NCBI GenBank assembly: GCA_021234155.1
Contig: JAJEKV010000014.1
Span: forward strand, 9,753,563-9,817,562
Length of the DNA: 64,000 nt
DNA from: Isoetes taiwanensis
Taxonomy: Eukaryota > Streptophyta > Lycopodiopsida > Isoetales > Isoetaceae
Direction: 5' to 3'
Each line of letters opens with the position of its first letter. Within the stretch, counting starts at the first letter, position 1. Under the pieces are notes generated by a model. That model ran no database searches, was not told the DNA's origin, and worked only from the letters and a program-made list of their open reading frames with translations. This document shows, in pieces, positions 54,854-64,000 of this stretch. Both the position numbers and the translations under genes were made by a program.

Positions 54854-55800
54854 TCAAAGATTGCCGGTTTCAATGGCTGCAAGGATATGGGACTCACCGT
54901 GAATGTACTCGGGAGCCTCCTCCTCGACAGGTAGTGTAGACTCCAGATCGTCCCAATCGAGATCGGCCATGGCCAGCTGGGCAGTTTGTGTGACATAAGG
55001 GCAATTCTGCATGTAGTGCCCGGGTCGCATACACCTGTAACATGCCTTATCTCTGCGTAACTGATCTCGGGCCTCTTTGGGAATAGATTGTAAGAGATTC
55101 TGAACTTCCTTGCCGACATTATTCGGTTTGTCGGGCATGTTGAAGGTGACTTTCTTTTCCTGGCGGCCGTAAGAGTTCTACTGAGAGGGCCCCGGACTTG
55201 GTGAGTGGGGTTTTTGCAGTGGCGTGGGCCCGAGGCGTGGGCTGCGAGTAAGGAGGCGAGGCGGATCTTCGGTTCCTTGGTGTGTCCTCCTCGAGGTTCA
55301 ATGCCTTAGCCTCGGCCTCTGCAACTGATTTTGGGTCTATGGCCTTAACCATTCGTTTAATGGATGGGGCCAATCCTTCAATGTAGCCCTCCACCGCCCT
55401 CTTTTCATTCATCCCTGGTACATACAGCCTCAAGCGCATGAACTCATCAGTGTAGGCCTGAACTGACATACCCTTCTGCTCTAACCTGTAGAAGGTCTGG
55501 ATTTGTTGGCATTTGTGCGCACGAGGCACATAATGCGACTTAAAAGCTTTGGCAAACTTTTTGAACTTTGCATCCCGCTTCGTCCGGATGCTTGGCTCTG
55601 GCATAGCCCTTCCACCAAATGCGGGCAGCTCCTGTAAGGTTTGTGGTGGCAACCTTTCCTGTATCCTTTTTTGTCATGCCATAAGATTTCCCAAACTCCT
55701 TCATTTCGTCCAACCAGGACTCTACATTCAGTCCGCCCCTAGATTTCCCATCAAACTGGGCCAGTTTCCTATTCTTTTCCATATACTGGTTATGGCCGTA
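54854..55800 (-). pseudogene. Gypsy gag core and zinc knuckle
   Basis: Frames 55540-55782, 55119-55652 and 54854-55138 give, in order, KLAQFDGKSRGGLNVESWLD, TTNLTGAARIWWKGYA, FKSHYVPRAHKCQQIQTFYR, MSVQAYTDEFMRLRLYVPGM, a Ser/Pro-rich stretch, and the CCHC knuckle CYRCMRPGHYMQNCP. This is a typical gypsy gag with two frameshifts. Confidence 0.87.
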
Positions 55801-56172
55801 TCAACCGTCTTACGGTATTCCTTGTCCCGGCGCTTGGGGTGCTCACCCGATGATACGGAGGACTCAGAGGTGGCTGATTGTGAAGATGTAGCACTATCCC
55901 TTGAGGAACTTCGATGGCGTTTGGAACGGTGCCTCCTTCGTGCGGGTACAGGGCTTGGTTCAGGTGCAAGCGGCTGTTGGGGTGGTGGACTTGGCGGCAA
56001 CGGAGGTAACTCCGGTCCATCCTCCTGTACGTGTTGCGGAGGGTTGGCATTCAACACATAAGTTTGTAACTCGACTAATTGCCTCTTCATCAACATAAGT
56101 TCCTGCTCCAGTGTTAGTCGACTGGCATTCGAAGGTGTCTGCCAGGCGGCATTGCGTGCACCGTCTATATTG
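55728..56172 (-). pseudogene. Gypsy gag N-terminal, Pro/Ser/Arg-rich
   Basis: Starts around NAAWQTPSNASRLTLEQELM, then a Leu-rich helix (LMLMKRQLVELQTYVL), a proline tract, and an Arg/Ser-rich stretch (RRRHRSKRHRSSSRDSATSS). It leads into the gag core after a shift near 55790. The open frame extends upstream to an acceptor-like CAATATAG|ACGG near 56166. Confidence 0.7.
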
Positions 56173-56283
56173 AGTATAAGAAGGTATAAGCAGAATTACA
56201 GTGACATCAAGTCTCACAAGAATGTCATATCGGATAGTATTTAGAGAAAGTAGATAGAAGAGTACAACAGAAAAGGGTTGTTC

Positions 56284-56306
56284 TTTTTTTTTTTTTTTTT
56301 TTTTTT
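56284..56306 (-). repeat. Homopolymer, A(23) on the minus strand
   Basis: An uninterrupted run of T on the plus strand lies between the 163-codon ORF and the gypsy gag. It could be a retroposon poly(A) tail or simply a slippage tract. Confidence 0.8.
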
Positions 56307-56433
56307 AAATCAGAGTCATTACATCGAAAGTGACTTACAACTTAAAGTTATATATCACAGGGTTAAACACTTTACATTACACAAGTTTTCCAAGTTACAC
56401 ATAACATAGGAAGCAGAACTGAGTGGTCCAGGC

Positions 56434-56925
56434 CTAGGGGTTCGCGAAAGGATACAAGATGGAGTAGCGAACGCTCTCGCGGACGGCTCTCACTAACTTG
56501 TAGCGAGCCCAGGCTTGGACGATAACAGGTTGATAATCCAGTGTTGGGCTAATGATAAGGAGAGTAAAGAGCCTCCTTAATGCATAGAAAATCTGCCACA
56601 GGTGATCGTTGGCATCCTCAAAAGCTTCGTGCCTTGACATGTCCCAATAGTCCCATGTGCGACGAAGAGTCTGCTTCAGGTCATCAAAGGTGTGTTCCCT
56701 GAGAATGTTAACTACCTCCATCCCCTTGGCTGGATCATAGGGCTCTCCTGGCTGTGCGGGTTCCCCTACCTCGTAGCCTTCGTCCCATTCCGAGGACTCC
56801 CCATACCTTTGGCCATAATCCTGGTCGGGTGGTCCTGGATCATCCCTCCTTATCTGGTTGGTAATTCTCTCTTCATATTCTTTGAGGGTCTCGTCTGCAA
56901 GACGATAGAAATGAATATGGAACAT
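56434..56925 (-). CDS. 163-codon ORF upstream of gypsy gag, unknown
   Basis: Intact minus-strand frame with an acidic first half (EYEERITNQIRRDDPGPPDQ, SEWDEGYEVGEP) and a helical second half (DLKQTLRRTWDYWDMSRHEA, WARYKLVRAVRESVRYS). It is preceded by an acceptor-like TCGTCTTGCAG|ACGAGAC near 56908, so the true start may be a splice site. Codirectional with the 430-codon ORF upstream and the gag downstream. No family recognised; probably an accessory product of the same element or a captured gene. Confidence 0.4.
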   Translation of the reverse strand: MFHIHFYRLADETLKEYEERITNQIRRDDPGPPDQDYGQRYGESSEWDEGYEVGEPAQPGEPYDPAKGMEVVNILREHTFDDLKQTLRRTWDYWDMSRHEAFEDANDHLWQIFYALRRLFTLLIISPTLDYQPVIVQAWARYKLVRAVRESVRYSILYPFANP

Positions 56926-57122
56926 TGGACAATTTGCTATACTCTAAACTCCAATAGATAGAGGAACGCATCATGGAAGAGAACAATTTTATTTGTATTC
57001 ATTAATACAATAGCCATAATGGATAAAAAGATGGCACATCATGTATTATAAAATGGCTTAAAAAAAAGTGCCAAACCAAAATTTTACAACTATACGCAGT
57101 ACAAAATGCGTAACACCAAACT

Positions 57123-58415
57123 CTAAGAACTAGGTCCCTCCTCTTCGTCCATAGGCTGAGGAGGTGGATGGTAGCGCATCAAGGTAGCACTGGGGCTAGC
57201 AGAGAGGGCGGCTCGAGCTGCTGCCTCTGGTGGTAAGCAAGTGGCTAAAGGTGCCGCCACAAGAAGTCGCATATTAGTGCAGCCCGCCACGTCCCCCAAT
57301 GCTGCTATAGCCAAATCCCTACGGACCAAGGTAATGGTGGTGGCGTGATAGTCAATCTTCTTATGGCCCGCTGAAGTGGATATGGCTCGGAGCGCCCACC
57401 AAGAAGCTTCAGAAGAAGGCCCCAAGTTCTTGGAGAAGAACAGCACCTCTCCTTGCCGGAAAGCTGAAAGAAAGAATCGGGGCACATGGTTACCCATTGC
57501 CCTAATCTGAGGATCCCCGGAGGTCTCCGCTTCCTTTTCCAAGTTCACGGGGAGCCTCTCCTCTTCTATTTCTTCTTTGTCATCCCTAAGGCTGATCTTG
57601 GTGTCCCAAAGGTCTTCCACATCTTCATCCATACCTCCCATGGTAATCTGCAATGGCTGATCTAGGGGTGGAAGCCGCATCTGGGCTGCAAAATGCTCCT
57701 CCGGAGGCTGGGGTGTGTCAGTCAACAAGAGCTGCCGAAGGGACAAAAGGGTCTCAACGGGCTCCAGTTCTTCTGGCCGGTATGCCAACAAGTTCTCAAC
57801 TGGTGAGGGATGCACAACCGGTGTGGTAAAATCGAGGAAGTCATCCTGGCAATACTCAGCAAGATCGTAAAGGACCTCTATCTTCTTGCGGCGGATCCCA
57901 GTAATGACGCGATAGGCCCACATAATGTCCTCAAGAATCAGGTACTCTTGGTTATTCACGAGTATTGTACGAAGAAGGTTTAGCCCTTCAAGCTTGAGGC
58001 CTTTCTCTCGGCTGGCAGGGGTTTCGGTGGCAAGTTCCCTCCACCTTACAAAATCCTGCTCATCGACGACTTCGTCGTCTTCCGGGTCAGGAGGTACAGA
58101 CGTAGAGGATTGCTCAGCAGCTATCTCCTCATCCTCAATATACTGGTCCATAATGATGGCCAGTGCAAATCGGGCCTCAAAACAGGTTTCCCGATCTATT
58201 GTAACAATAGGGAGGTCAGTCCCCCTACTTCTTATGCCCTTGATGACATTCCGGGCGTGCTCATCATCGCCTAGCATCTCGAGCAAAGTGTGGACGTCGA
58301 GATAGAGCTGTGAATCATCGTCGTTGTAGAGACATGCAGGTAAAACCTCTTCACAGAAGAACTGAAGGAAGGCGGCATAGTCCGGGTGCACCTGCATGTT
58401 GGTGACGAGGTCCAC
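57123..58415 (-). CDS. 430-codon intact ORF of unknown function
   Basis: The longest open frame in the window. It begins MDLVTNMQVHPDYAAFLQFF and is acidic in the middle (VPPDPEDDEVVDEQDFVRWR; MGGMDEDVEDLWDTKISLRD). It ends with a small-residue-rich region (PPEAAARAALSASPSATLMR) and DEEEGPSS. The frame is open further upstream: an ATG at 58510 in context GCC-ATG-GCT reads MARPTL, one TAG (58492-58490), then QWYLDGEHWDPAVPFDLLHP into the ORF, so the original start was probably there and one amber codon cut it. No zinc finger, protease or RT is seen, and no family is recognised. It lies just upstream of a gypsy gag on the same strand, like the extra ORF1 of some Tat/Ogre elements, although the RT here looks chromovirus-like. 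Confidence 0.5.
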   Translation of the reverse strand: MDLVTNMQVHPDYAAFLQFFCEEVLPACLYNDDDSQLYLDVHTLLEMLGDDEHARNVIKGIRSRGTDLPIVTIDRETCFEARFALAIIMDQYIEDEEIAAEQSSTSVPPDPEDDEVVDEQDFVRWRELATETPASREKGLKLEGLNLLRTILVNNQEYLILEDIMWAYRVITGIRRKKIEVLYDLAEYCQDDFLDFTTPVVHPSPVENLLAYRPEELEPVETLLSLRQLLLTDTPQPPEEHFAAQMRLPPLDQPLQITMGGMDEDVEDLWDTKISLRDDKEEIEEERLPVNLEKEAETSGDPQIRAMGNHVPRFFLSAFRQGEVLFFSKNLGPSSEASWWALRAISTSAGHKKIDYHATTITLVRRDLAIAALGDVAGCTNMRLLVAAPLATCLPPEAAARAALSASPSATLMRYHPPPQPMDEEEGPSS

Positions 58416-58744
58416 CTGCTGGAGGAGATAAGGGTGAAGAAGGTCAAAGGGGACCGCGGGGTCCCAATGCTCTCCATCTAAATACCACTGCTACAAGGTT
58501 GGGCGAGCCATGAGGGTTAAAGGCGCAAGGGAGGAGAAAGGAGGCGCTAAGGGTTTTTGGGTAGGTGCGGGGTGTGAGGGAAGGTCGGCTATGGCGGGAA
58601 AGGTCGTCCAGAAGAAACACACTTTAAGAAGTAACTTAAATTTAAATTCCAACGTTTAACTTTTTTATTAAATTTTTTTCAAATATATCTCTTATATATA
58701 TACAATTATATTTGTGTGTAGATGTGTGTAGACAATTAAATCTC

Positions 58745-58771
58745 GGCCGTCCATCTCAGATCTGGACGGCC
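58745..58771. repeat. Perfect 9-bp hairpin (GGCCGTCCA)
   Basis: GGCCGTCCA at 58745-58753 and TGGACGGCC at 58763-58771 are exact inverted repeats with a 9-nt loop containing AGATC. Similar motifs occur in plant transposon ends and promoters. It lies 240 bp upstream of the ATG at 58510. Confidence 0.85.
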
Positions 58772-58889
58772 CACGTTAAGCCCCCAAATAAGCCACCTCA
58801 AGTGACCCCTTCATTTGGGGTTTTTGATCTAGGCCCTAGAATGTGCTAGATCAATGGCTTAGATTTAATCGCCAATATTAAATGTAATA

Positions 58890-58975
58890 AACTGAAGAGG
58901 TGGCACACGAAGCAGAGCTTGTTTTAATAATTAATGCCAACTGAAGAGGTGGCACACGAAGCAAAGCTTGTTGAA
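58890..58975. repeat. Tandem duplication, 49-bp period
   Basis: AACTGAAGAGGTGGCACACG starts at 58890 and 58939. Both units continue to AGCTTGTT. Confidence 0.92.
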
Positions 58976-58984
58976 CACCATTTT

Positions 58985-60280
58985 GCTATTTGCATTTCTT
59001 TCAGATCTGTCGCTGGATTTGAGCGTTTATTTTTCCCCGATATGGTGCAAAAGGGTGATCCGCTTGAGCTCAAGTCGCGAATTCTAAAGGGCCGGGTTTA
59101 GATGTGGGTTTAGAAATTCTGTCCGGGAGAAGCCCACGCCCGTGAGCTTCGAAAGTGGCCTTTGGAAGCAAAGCTTGCGGATGAATTGGGTGGCGGATCA
59201 CATGCGCCTTTATAAACCACATTCGGCGGCAAGAGAAGTTTCTATGACCGTTTGCACATAAGTGTGTGCTATTGATTTGTGCATTTTTCCCTGCGGGATC
59301 GTTGGCATTGGCCGGCATAGGTTTCTATGTATATTCGGCGAGCGTAGGCTGATCCGAGGAGTGAAGGGTTTGGTATATCCGTCCATCGCCATTTTCCCCA
59401 CCATGCAAAACCATGCCAATGAAACTTGGGAGCTCGAAAATGTGGGGTGTGCAAATGGGCGGCATTTGCCGCATTCTGAAAAAATCTACCTTGTGGGGTT
59501 AAGTTTCCGACCTCCCGTGCCCGTGGTGCATCATGAAAAGCTTGGGGAAATAAGTCGTTTTCTTATGGCTCAGGGCTTAAGGATTTGTATAAAACCTCGT
59601 TATCGATCCTTTTCAACAAAGGATTGTTAGTGGCATTTATCCAAGAAGAAATTAGGCGATGTATCTACGCTTTGGGAAATTTGGTCCCTAATCTTACTCT
59701 CATGTTTTTCTTGTCGCGAGCTTGGATAGACGAAGACAAACAATTTGGGAAAGAAGAAAAGGAGGAACGAAACTTCGGAAGGTTGGTGGGGAGCCAATGG
59801 CTCTGCTTCCTTCCGTGCCTTCTAAATTACGATAGGGCATCATTTTTAGCAATGTCATGGATTCGGTTTTGCAATTTCTAGAAGCCAATTCGTGGGCGAG
59901 ATTGGGTCGATCAAGAAATGAAAGAACATGATGGATCATTTAAGCATCTGCATGCACGAACCGATGACCAGGCCGGAAATAGGCTGGTCGGTTGTCTTTG
60001 GGATAATAGCCACAGGCTAGGCTTTATGCATTTTGTTGTTTTTCCCGACTTGAGGTCTCAGATAAATCGGGGAGATGAGTCGGCTCCAACCGGACATATA
60101 CATACTTACAGCCCGGCATCGATTGCGGTTACATTTGCTTACATGGCGGCATAAACCGTTCTAATAGCTAGATGCCCGGCGATGTTGGAGCGGATGCTTA
60201 CTCCAGTTCCCTCTTGGACAAAAAGCCAAATATAATTTTTGAAAGCCGATTCTTTTGCTGCGAGATTGCCATATACCTTT
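58985..60280. other. No gene recognised
   Basis: Open plus-strand frames at 59262-59630 and 59585-59881 reach about 100-120 codons and overlap, but contain no motif I can name. Base composition is less AT-rich than the neighbours. It might be a decayed DNA transposon or host gene. Confidence 0.4.
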
Positions 60281-60499
60281 GTTTTTTTGCACTTGCCAAG
60301 AGGAAATATCTTTGAAGGAATCAAGATTTTTACATCTTCTATGCAAAACGGTGGCGGCCCGAGTTTCACAGTCTTGAATGCCTCATTCAATTGTTTTTGC
60401 ACTTGCCAAGAGGAAATATCTTGAAGGAATCAAGATTTTTACTTCTATGCAAAAGCGGTGGCGGTGAGTTTACAGTCTTGAATGCCTCATTCAATTTGT
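60281..60499. repeat. Tandem duplication, 110-bp period
   Basis: GCACTTGCCAAGAGGAAATA recurs 110 bp apart (60289 and 60399). Both units end CAGTCTTGAATGCCTCATTC, and the second has several one- to three-base deletions. Confidence 0.9.
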
Positions 60500-63400
60500 C
60501 TTGGAGAGCATGTTTTTTTTGTTAGCGTATTTACTCTAATTGCCACTCTTGGATGTGTTACATGATCTTTGTGTGGAAAAGAGAGAATTTAAATGACACA
60601 ATGTAGGCTAAGAGCATTTAGAATATTTTAATGCAAGATCAATCCTACCACCGATTGTAATATGGATTGTGAACATATATTTTTCCTAAACATGGGATGA
60701 CCCGTCGAGAAAATAATATATTGATTTTTTCTCTCTTATTACATGGGCTGGCCTGTCATCTTGATTTATCAAATAATAGAGTCGATTCTTCTCTCTTATT
60801 TTATCCTGCACCTCTCGAAGAACTTTTCAACATTACGTATTTGACATGATGATTTGATTCTTTGCGAAAAATTGATTTTGAAACCGAGTTCAAAGCATAC
60901 AACAGATCTAACCGAATGTCTCTTGAAGCATATAATAGAGATGCGATCGATCTTGACTTGGTAGTTTTGATATCACCTTAGCACGCCCCGCATATTTTAT
61001 TAAACTTATACCATCGTGAACAGAGCCAACCATTGGGGAAAGAAGGAATGCATGTCGTCTCCTCCGTGATAAGCAAAAGACATCCCCGTGTCGATCCTAC
61101 ATTCTCTTCATTCGTGGGAGAAAGCACCATTGGAACCGTCATACATACCCCAAGCCGGTGAGTTCTCGCTAAGTGAACGACTTCCATTTCGTTGACCTCA
61201 TGATATGAGCAGTATTCATCTTTTTCTTTGGCCCTTAGGTGATCTATTTTGTACTCTTGCCCGGCATAGATGCCCTTTAAATCGATCTTTTGGCTTTCTT
61301 CAGCAACTGAGCACCGGTACAACTACTTTACTTTTCCTTATAAGAGATCGACATGACATCTCCGGGACATCCCCGATGTTCAACGAGATTTTGAGCATAC
61401 CACTCTCACGGTATAGACTTTGTTGTTTATGTTAAATTACAAGGCGAGAATTTGTTGCATGTGTCTTGGCGTATGAGACATTCATTGTTGGCCTTATCTC
61501 TTATGCATAACTTGTGTATCCTTTTTGATATATATCCCATGCCAATGATTGAATATTTGATTTCATACCTTGATTAGGTTGTCTATGTCATCATCCCATC
61601 ATCTAAACCAAGCATGGTGCTCAAGACTACAATTGATGCATGATGCATGCCAAGGGCTTGGTTCTTTTCTAGCAAGTCGAAAGAAAGAGAAAGTCGTGGA
61701 AAGCAAAGACTTCCATCGAAGAAGGAAAGTTTTCCAGCTCAATTCATATCTGGATTTGTAACGAAGACGCATTGCCTGCTTGATTCTCACGCCCGGATGT
61801 TATCTTCAAGGCTTTGGTAGTCCAATGGCATCAAGTTTGAATGCTTTTAAAGAAGTGGCATTTTTTGTATCCAATAAGATCCTCCGTATTCCTCAAAAGT
61901 TTTGCTCCCTCGATTTTCACATCTAGGCATTTCAAAAGGAAGGACAATGAGCACCATGGTTTAGCAAACAGAATCTGGGAAAGACTATAGTAGTTCTCGT
62001 AGCACTTTCGGGAATCTTTGTTTGAAATAGGCTCTATCCACTTGGGTGAATGGGATGCTTCGTGGAGCTCATAAAAAATATCAGATTGTTATATTGGTGA
62101 CACCAATAAATCTAGTAATGCCAACCGTAGTCTCATTTCTTATGCATATGAACCTCTGTTTATTCTAGCGAGTAACAACTTCTTGGAAAGTGGCTCGGGG
62201 CGGTTGCTTCATTCTATATTGCATGATCAGGCAGGCATTTGCTTTGAAGAAAGGACGACGATTACTCAATGCACATCTCGCTCATGGGTCAGGCTGATTG
62301 ATAACAGTTTGAGCATACTTGATGAATTGGATCTTGCCGATAATCTTTGATGGCGGCAATAAGCAAAGTGCTAACTTCCGTTTCTTTGTTATGCTTGAGC
62401 AAATGATTGGAAATGGTTTGTCTATGTTTGGACCGATGCATGTGGTGAAATGCTAGATATTTGTGTTTTTTCCGATTTGGTTCCCGAGAAGGAAGGTAAA
62501 GACGCCGGTACACTTTATATACAAGTTCTTCAGCAGGGGATGCATTTATCGCTTCTCTTGTGGAAGAAAACCCCGAGCCGCCATGGAACTTGATCATTTC
62601 ACGTGTTGGTTATTTTTAGGAAGTAGAATGCCAAGGTATTTTGTTTAAGAAAACAACAATTTTAAAGGTCTTACTTGAGGAGTATGTCCAAACATTAAGT
62701 TTTTATGCATGTTGGTGAATGGTGCGAGAGAAATGTCTAAACTTTGAATTTTATGAATCTTTGCATATGACTGCTTCCTTTGTTTGATAATGCAGAATGG
62801 CGTAAAGCAATAATGGCACTAGGGGTCATGAAGTAAAGAGATGGCCAGTTCAAATCATAAATATAAGCCATTCAAATCCAAGCTTGGCTCAGTGCTGGTA
62901 GGGCTTTGGGTGGGCCTTATAGTTTGCCATCCATCTGCATTCACTTCACGCGACTTGTTCCTCATGGGTTAAATACAATGGGAAGATCGATGCCCTTCCA
63001 ATACAAGTATAAGTGTTGTAACGTGGCTATTGGTCATTCCTTGCGGATATTATACACGAATGAAGCTTCAGGTCCCGAAGAAAGCATGGGGAAGATTGAG
63101 GGCGATATCTGAACAAACAAAGGAACCATATCGGGCATTCACTCACTCCAATGGCAACAGGCTAATAATAGGAATGCCGGAAGGATCTTTGTCCTTGTGG
63201 ATGTTTATGGGCACTATAGTTTCCATTTCTGCAAAGATTTATTCCCAATTATTTAAGTCAAAATGCCTTTTATCCTCTATCTTTAGGAAGTCTTGCTAAT
63301 GTAAAGCATTCTTCCCGCTATTTGATGCTTTGCCTTGATGATGATATTTCATAAACCTTCCAAAGAATAACTTGTTTACTTGACCAAGCTACACAGCTTC

Positions 63401-64000
63401 AATCTTCCAAAATACAACTTCTTTTATGTCCACGAGAACAATCATGCATATAGATCTACAATTAAAACTTTTTGTTGGCCCTAAGTTTGCCATATGAATA
63501 ATCTGCTTAAGCTCATTTTAACCTAACTTTTGCTCCAGTGAGGACAACCCATAGTGCAACAAAGACACTTGACTTTTTGTGTTTACATGATGTGCGAACA
63601 TGACTTATTGAAATCAAAGGCCGAGATCAATGGCATTGGGTGTATTTACATGTGAATATGCTATATTTATTGACAGGGTTTAATTTTGTCCTATCTCGCA
63701 GTATTTTTTTGGAGCGTATTGTGCAGGATGCTGCCCAGGATGCTGCCCTACGTTGTTTCTCATTCCATTCTATTCTGAAGCATTTTTGTGCAGGTGGTGT
63801 TACAGTTGCTTTCACTGATTGCTTTTGCACTTAGAGCCATCTTTGCCATGCCTCCTTTCTAACGGCACCTAGCAAAGGCCCCCGTTCCTGAGTCTATCAC
63901 CTAGTGAAGTTGTAATACATCGAGATAAGCAATTATCTGTCCATTTGTCAATATGTTAGAACCAACAATGTCCTTTAATAATCAATGAAGTATAGAATAG
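60500..64000. other. No gene recognised
   Basis: AT-rich DNA without recognisable domains or long repeats. The 102-codon minus frame at 62289-62597 (RRLYLPSREPNRKKHKYLAF) and the 114-codon minus frame at 60978-61322 are intact but match no family I know and are not called as genes. Confidence 0.45.

Larger units (their letters stand above)
54003..56170 (-). mobile_element. Ty3/gypsy gag-protease-RT, truncated in RT
   Basis: On the minus strand a gag region (about 56170-54854), a protease (54793-54600) and the start of RT follow each other with several frameshifts. RT stops in the middle of [10 protein letters not shown] at about 54003, where the purine-rich tract begins. Integrase, RNase H and the 3' LTR are absent. 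RT text is closest to chromovirus-type gypsy elements. Confidence 0.85.

Noticed and set aside
55549-56061. 170-codon plus-strand ORF
   Set aside because: It is antisense to the gypsy gag frames that contain the recognisable motifs.
57925-58305. 126-codon Ser-rich plus-strand ORF
   Set aside because: It is antisense to the intact 430-codon minus ORF and is built of Ser/Arg codons complementary to its acidic stretches.
62289-62597. 102-codon basic ORF (-)
   Set aside because: Intact but without family match, good start context or neighbours; it could arise by chance in 3.5 kb of gene-free DNA.

Overview
The window looks like nuclear DNA of a land plant with a large genome full of transposable elements. 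A fern, lycophyte or gymnosperm is likely, but the exact group cannot be told from the sequence. Reasons: a spliced gene with GT-AG introns up to 7 kb long that are packed with retroelements; relics of Ty1/copia, Ty3/gypsy, APE-type LINE, hAT and Harbinger-like elements; and two recognisable genes, both relatives of nuclear-encoded plastid gene-expression factors. No tRNA, rRNA, CRISPR or bacterial operon structure was seen.

Layout. 1-1.1 kb: a LINE relic. 1.3-9.1 kb: two copies of a gypsy-like gag segment, the first split by a 1.6-kb solo LTR, with a 40-bp minisatellite between them. 9.4-11.9 kb: a decayed intron-containing copy of a pTAC14-like SET-domain gene (+). 14.0-16.9 kb: a 5'-truncated LINE (-). 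16.9-18.9 kb: copia and hAT transposase relics (+). 19.8-42.3 kb: the host gene of the window on the minus strand, a DEAD-box RNA helicase of the plant RH50 type. Seven coding exons, all in frame with each other, cover every helicase motif from the Q motif to motif VI. Its introns hold a MITE, a scrambled copia relic, a copia with both LTRs, a second LINE family, two back-to-back copia fragments and a third copia. That third copia is itself split by a 3.7-kb retroposed insert. 44.5-44.8 kb: an orphan first-exon-like ORF (-), possibly the helicase N-terminus. 46.5-51.6 kb: a complete but degenerate copia (-) with 5-bp target duplications, sitting in a purine-rich repeat tract (45.6-54.0 kb). 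54.0-58.5 kb: a truncated gypsy (-) preceded by two unusual ORFs. 58.5-64 kb: no recognised gene.

The most interesting object is a 416-bp array at 36747-37162 inside the 3.7-kb insert. Nine hairpin units share a core (A-Y-GGGGC, three free bases, GCC, then NCTCTAA) but are enclosed by outer stems that differ completely in sequence while staying complementary. That covariation points to conserved nucleic-acid structure, and I do not recognise the family. The insert also carries a frameshifted protein-like segment and ends in the same TTCTA-repeat tail as the LINE family in the window.

The helicase itself may be damaged: the donor of its largest intron reads CAG|ATAAGT where CAG|GTAAGT would be expected.
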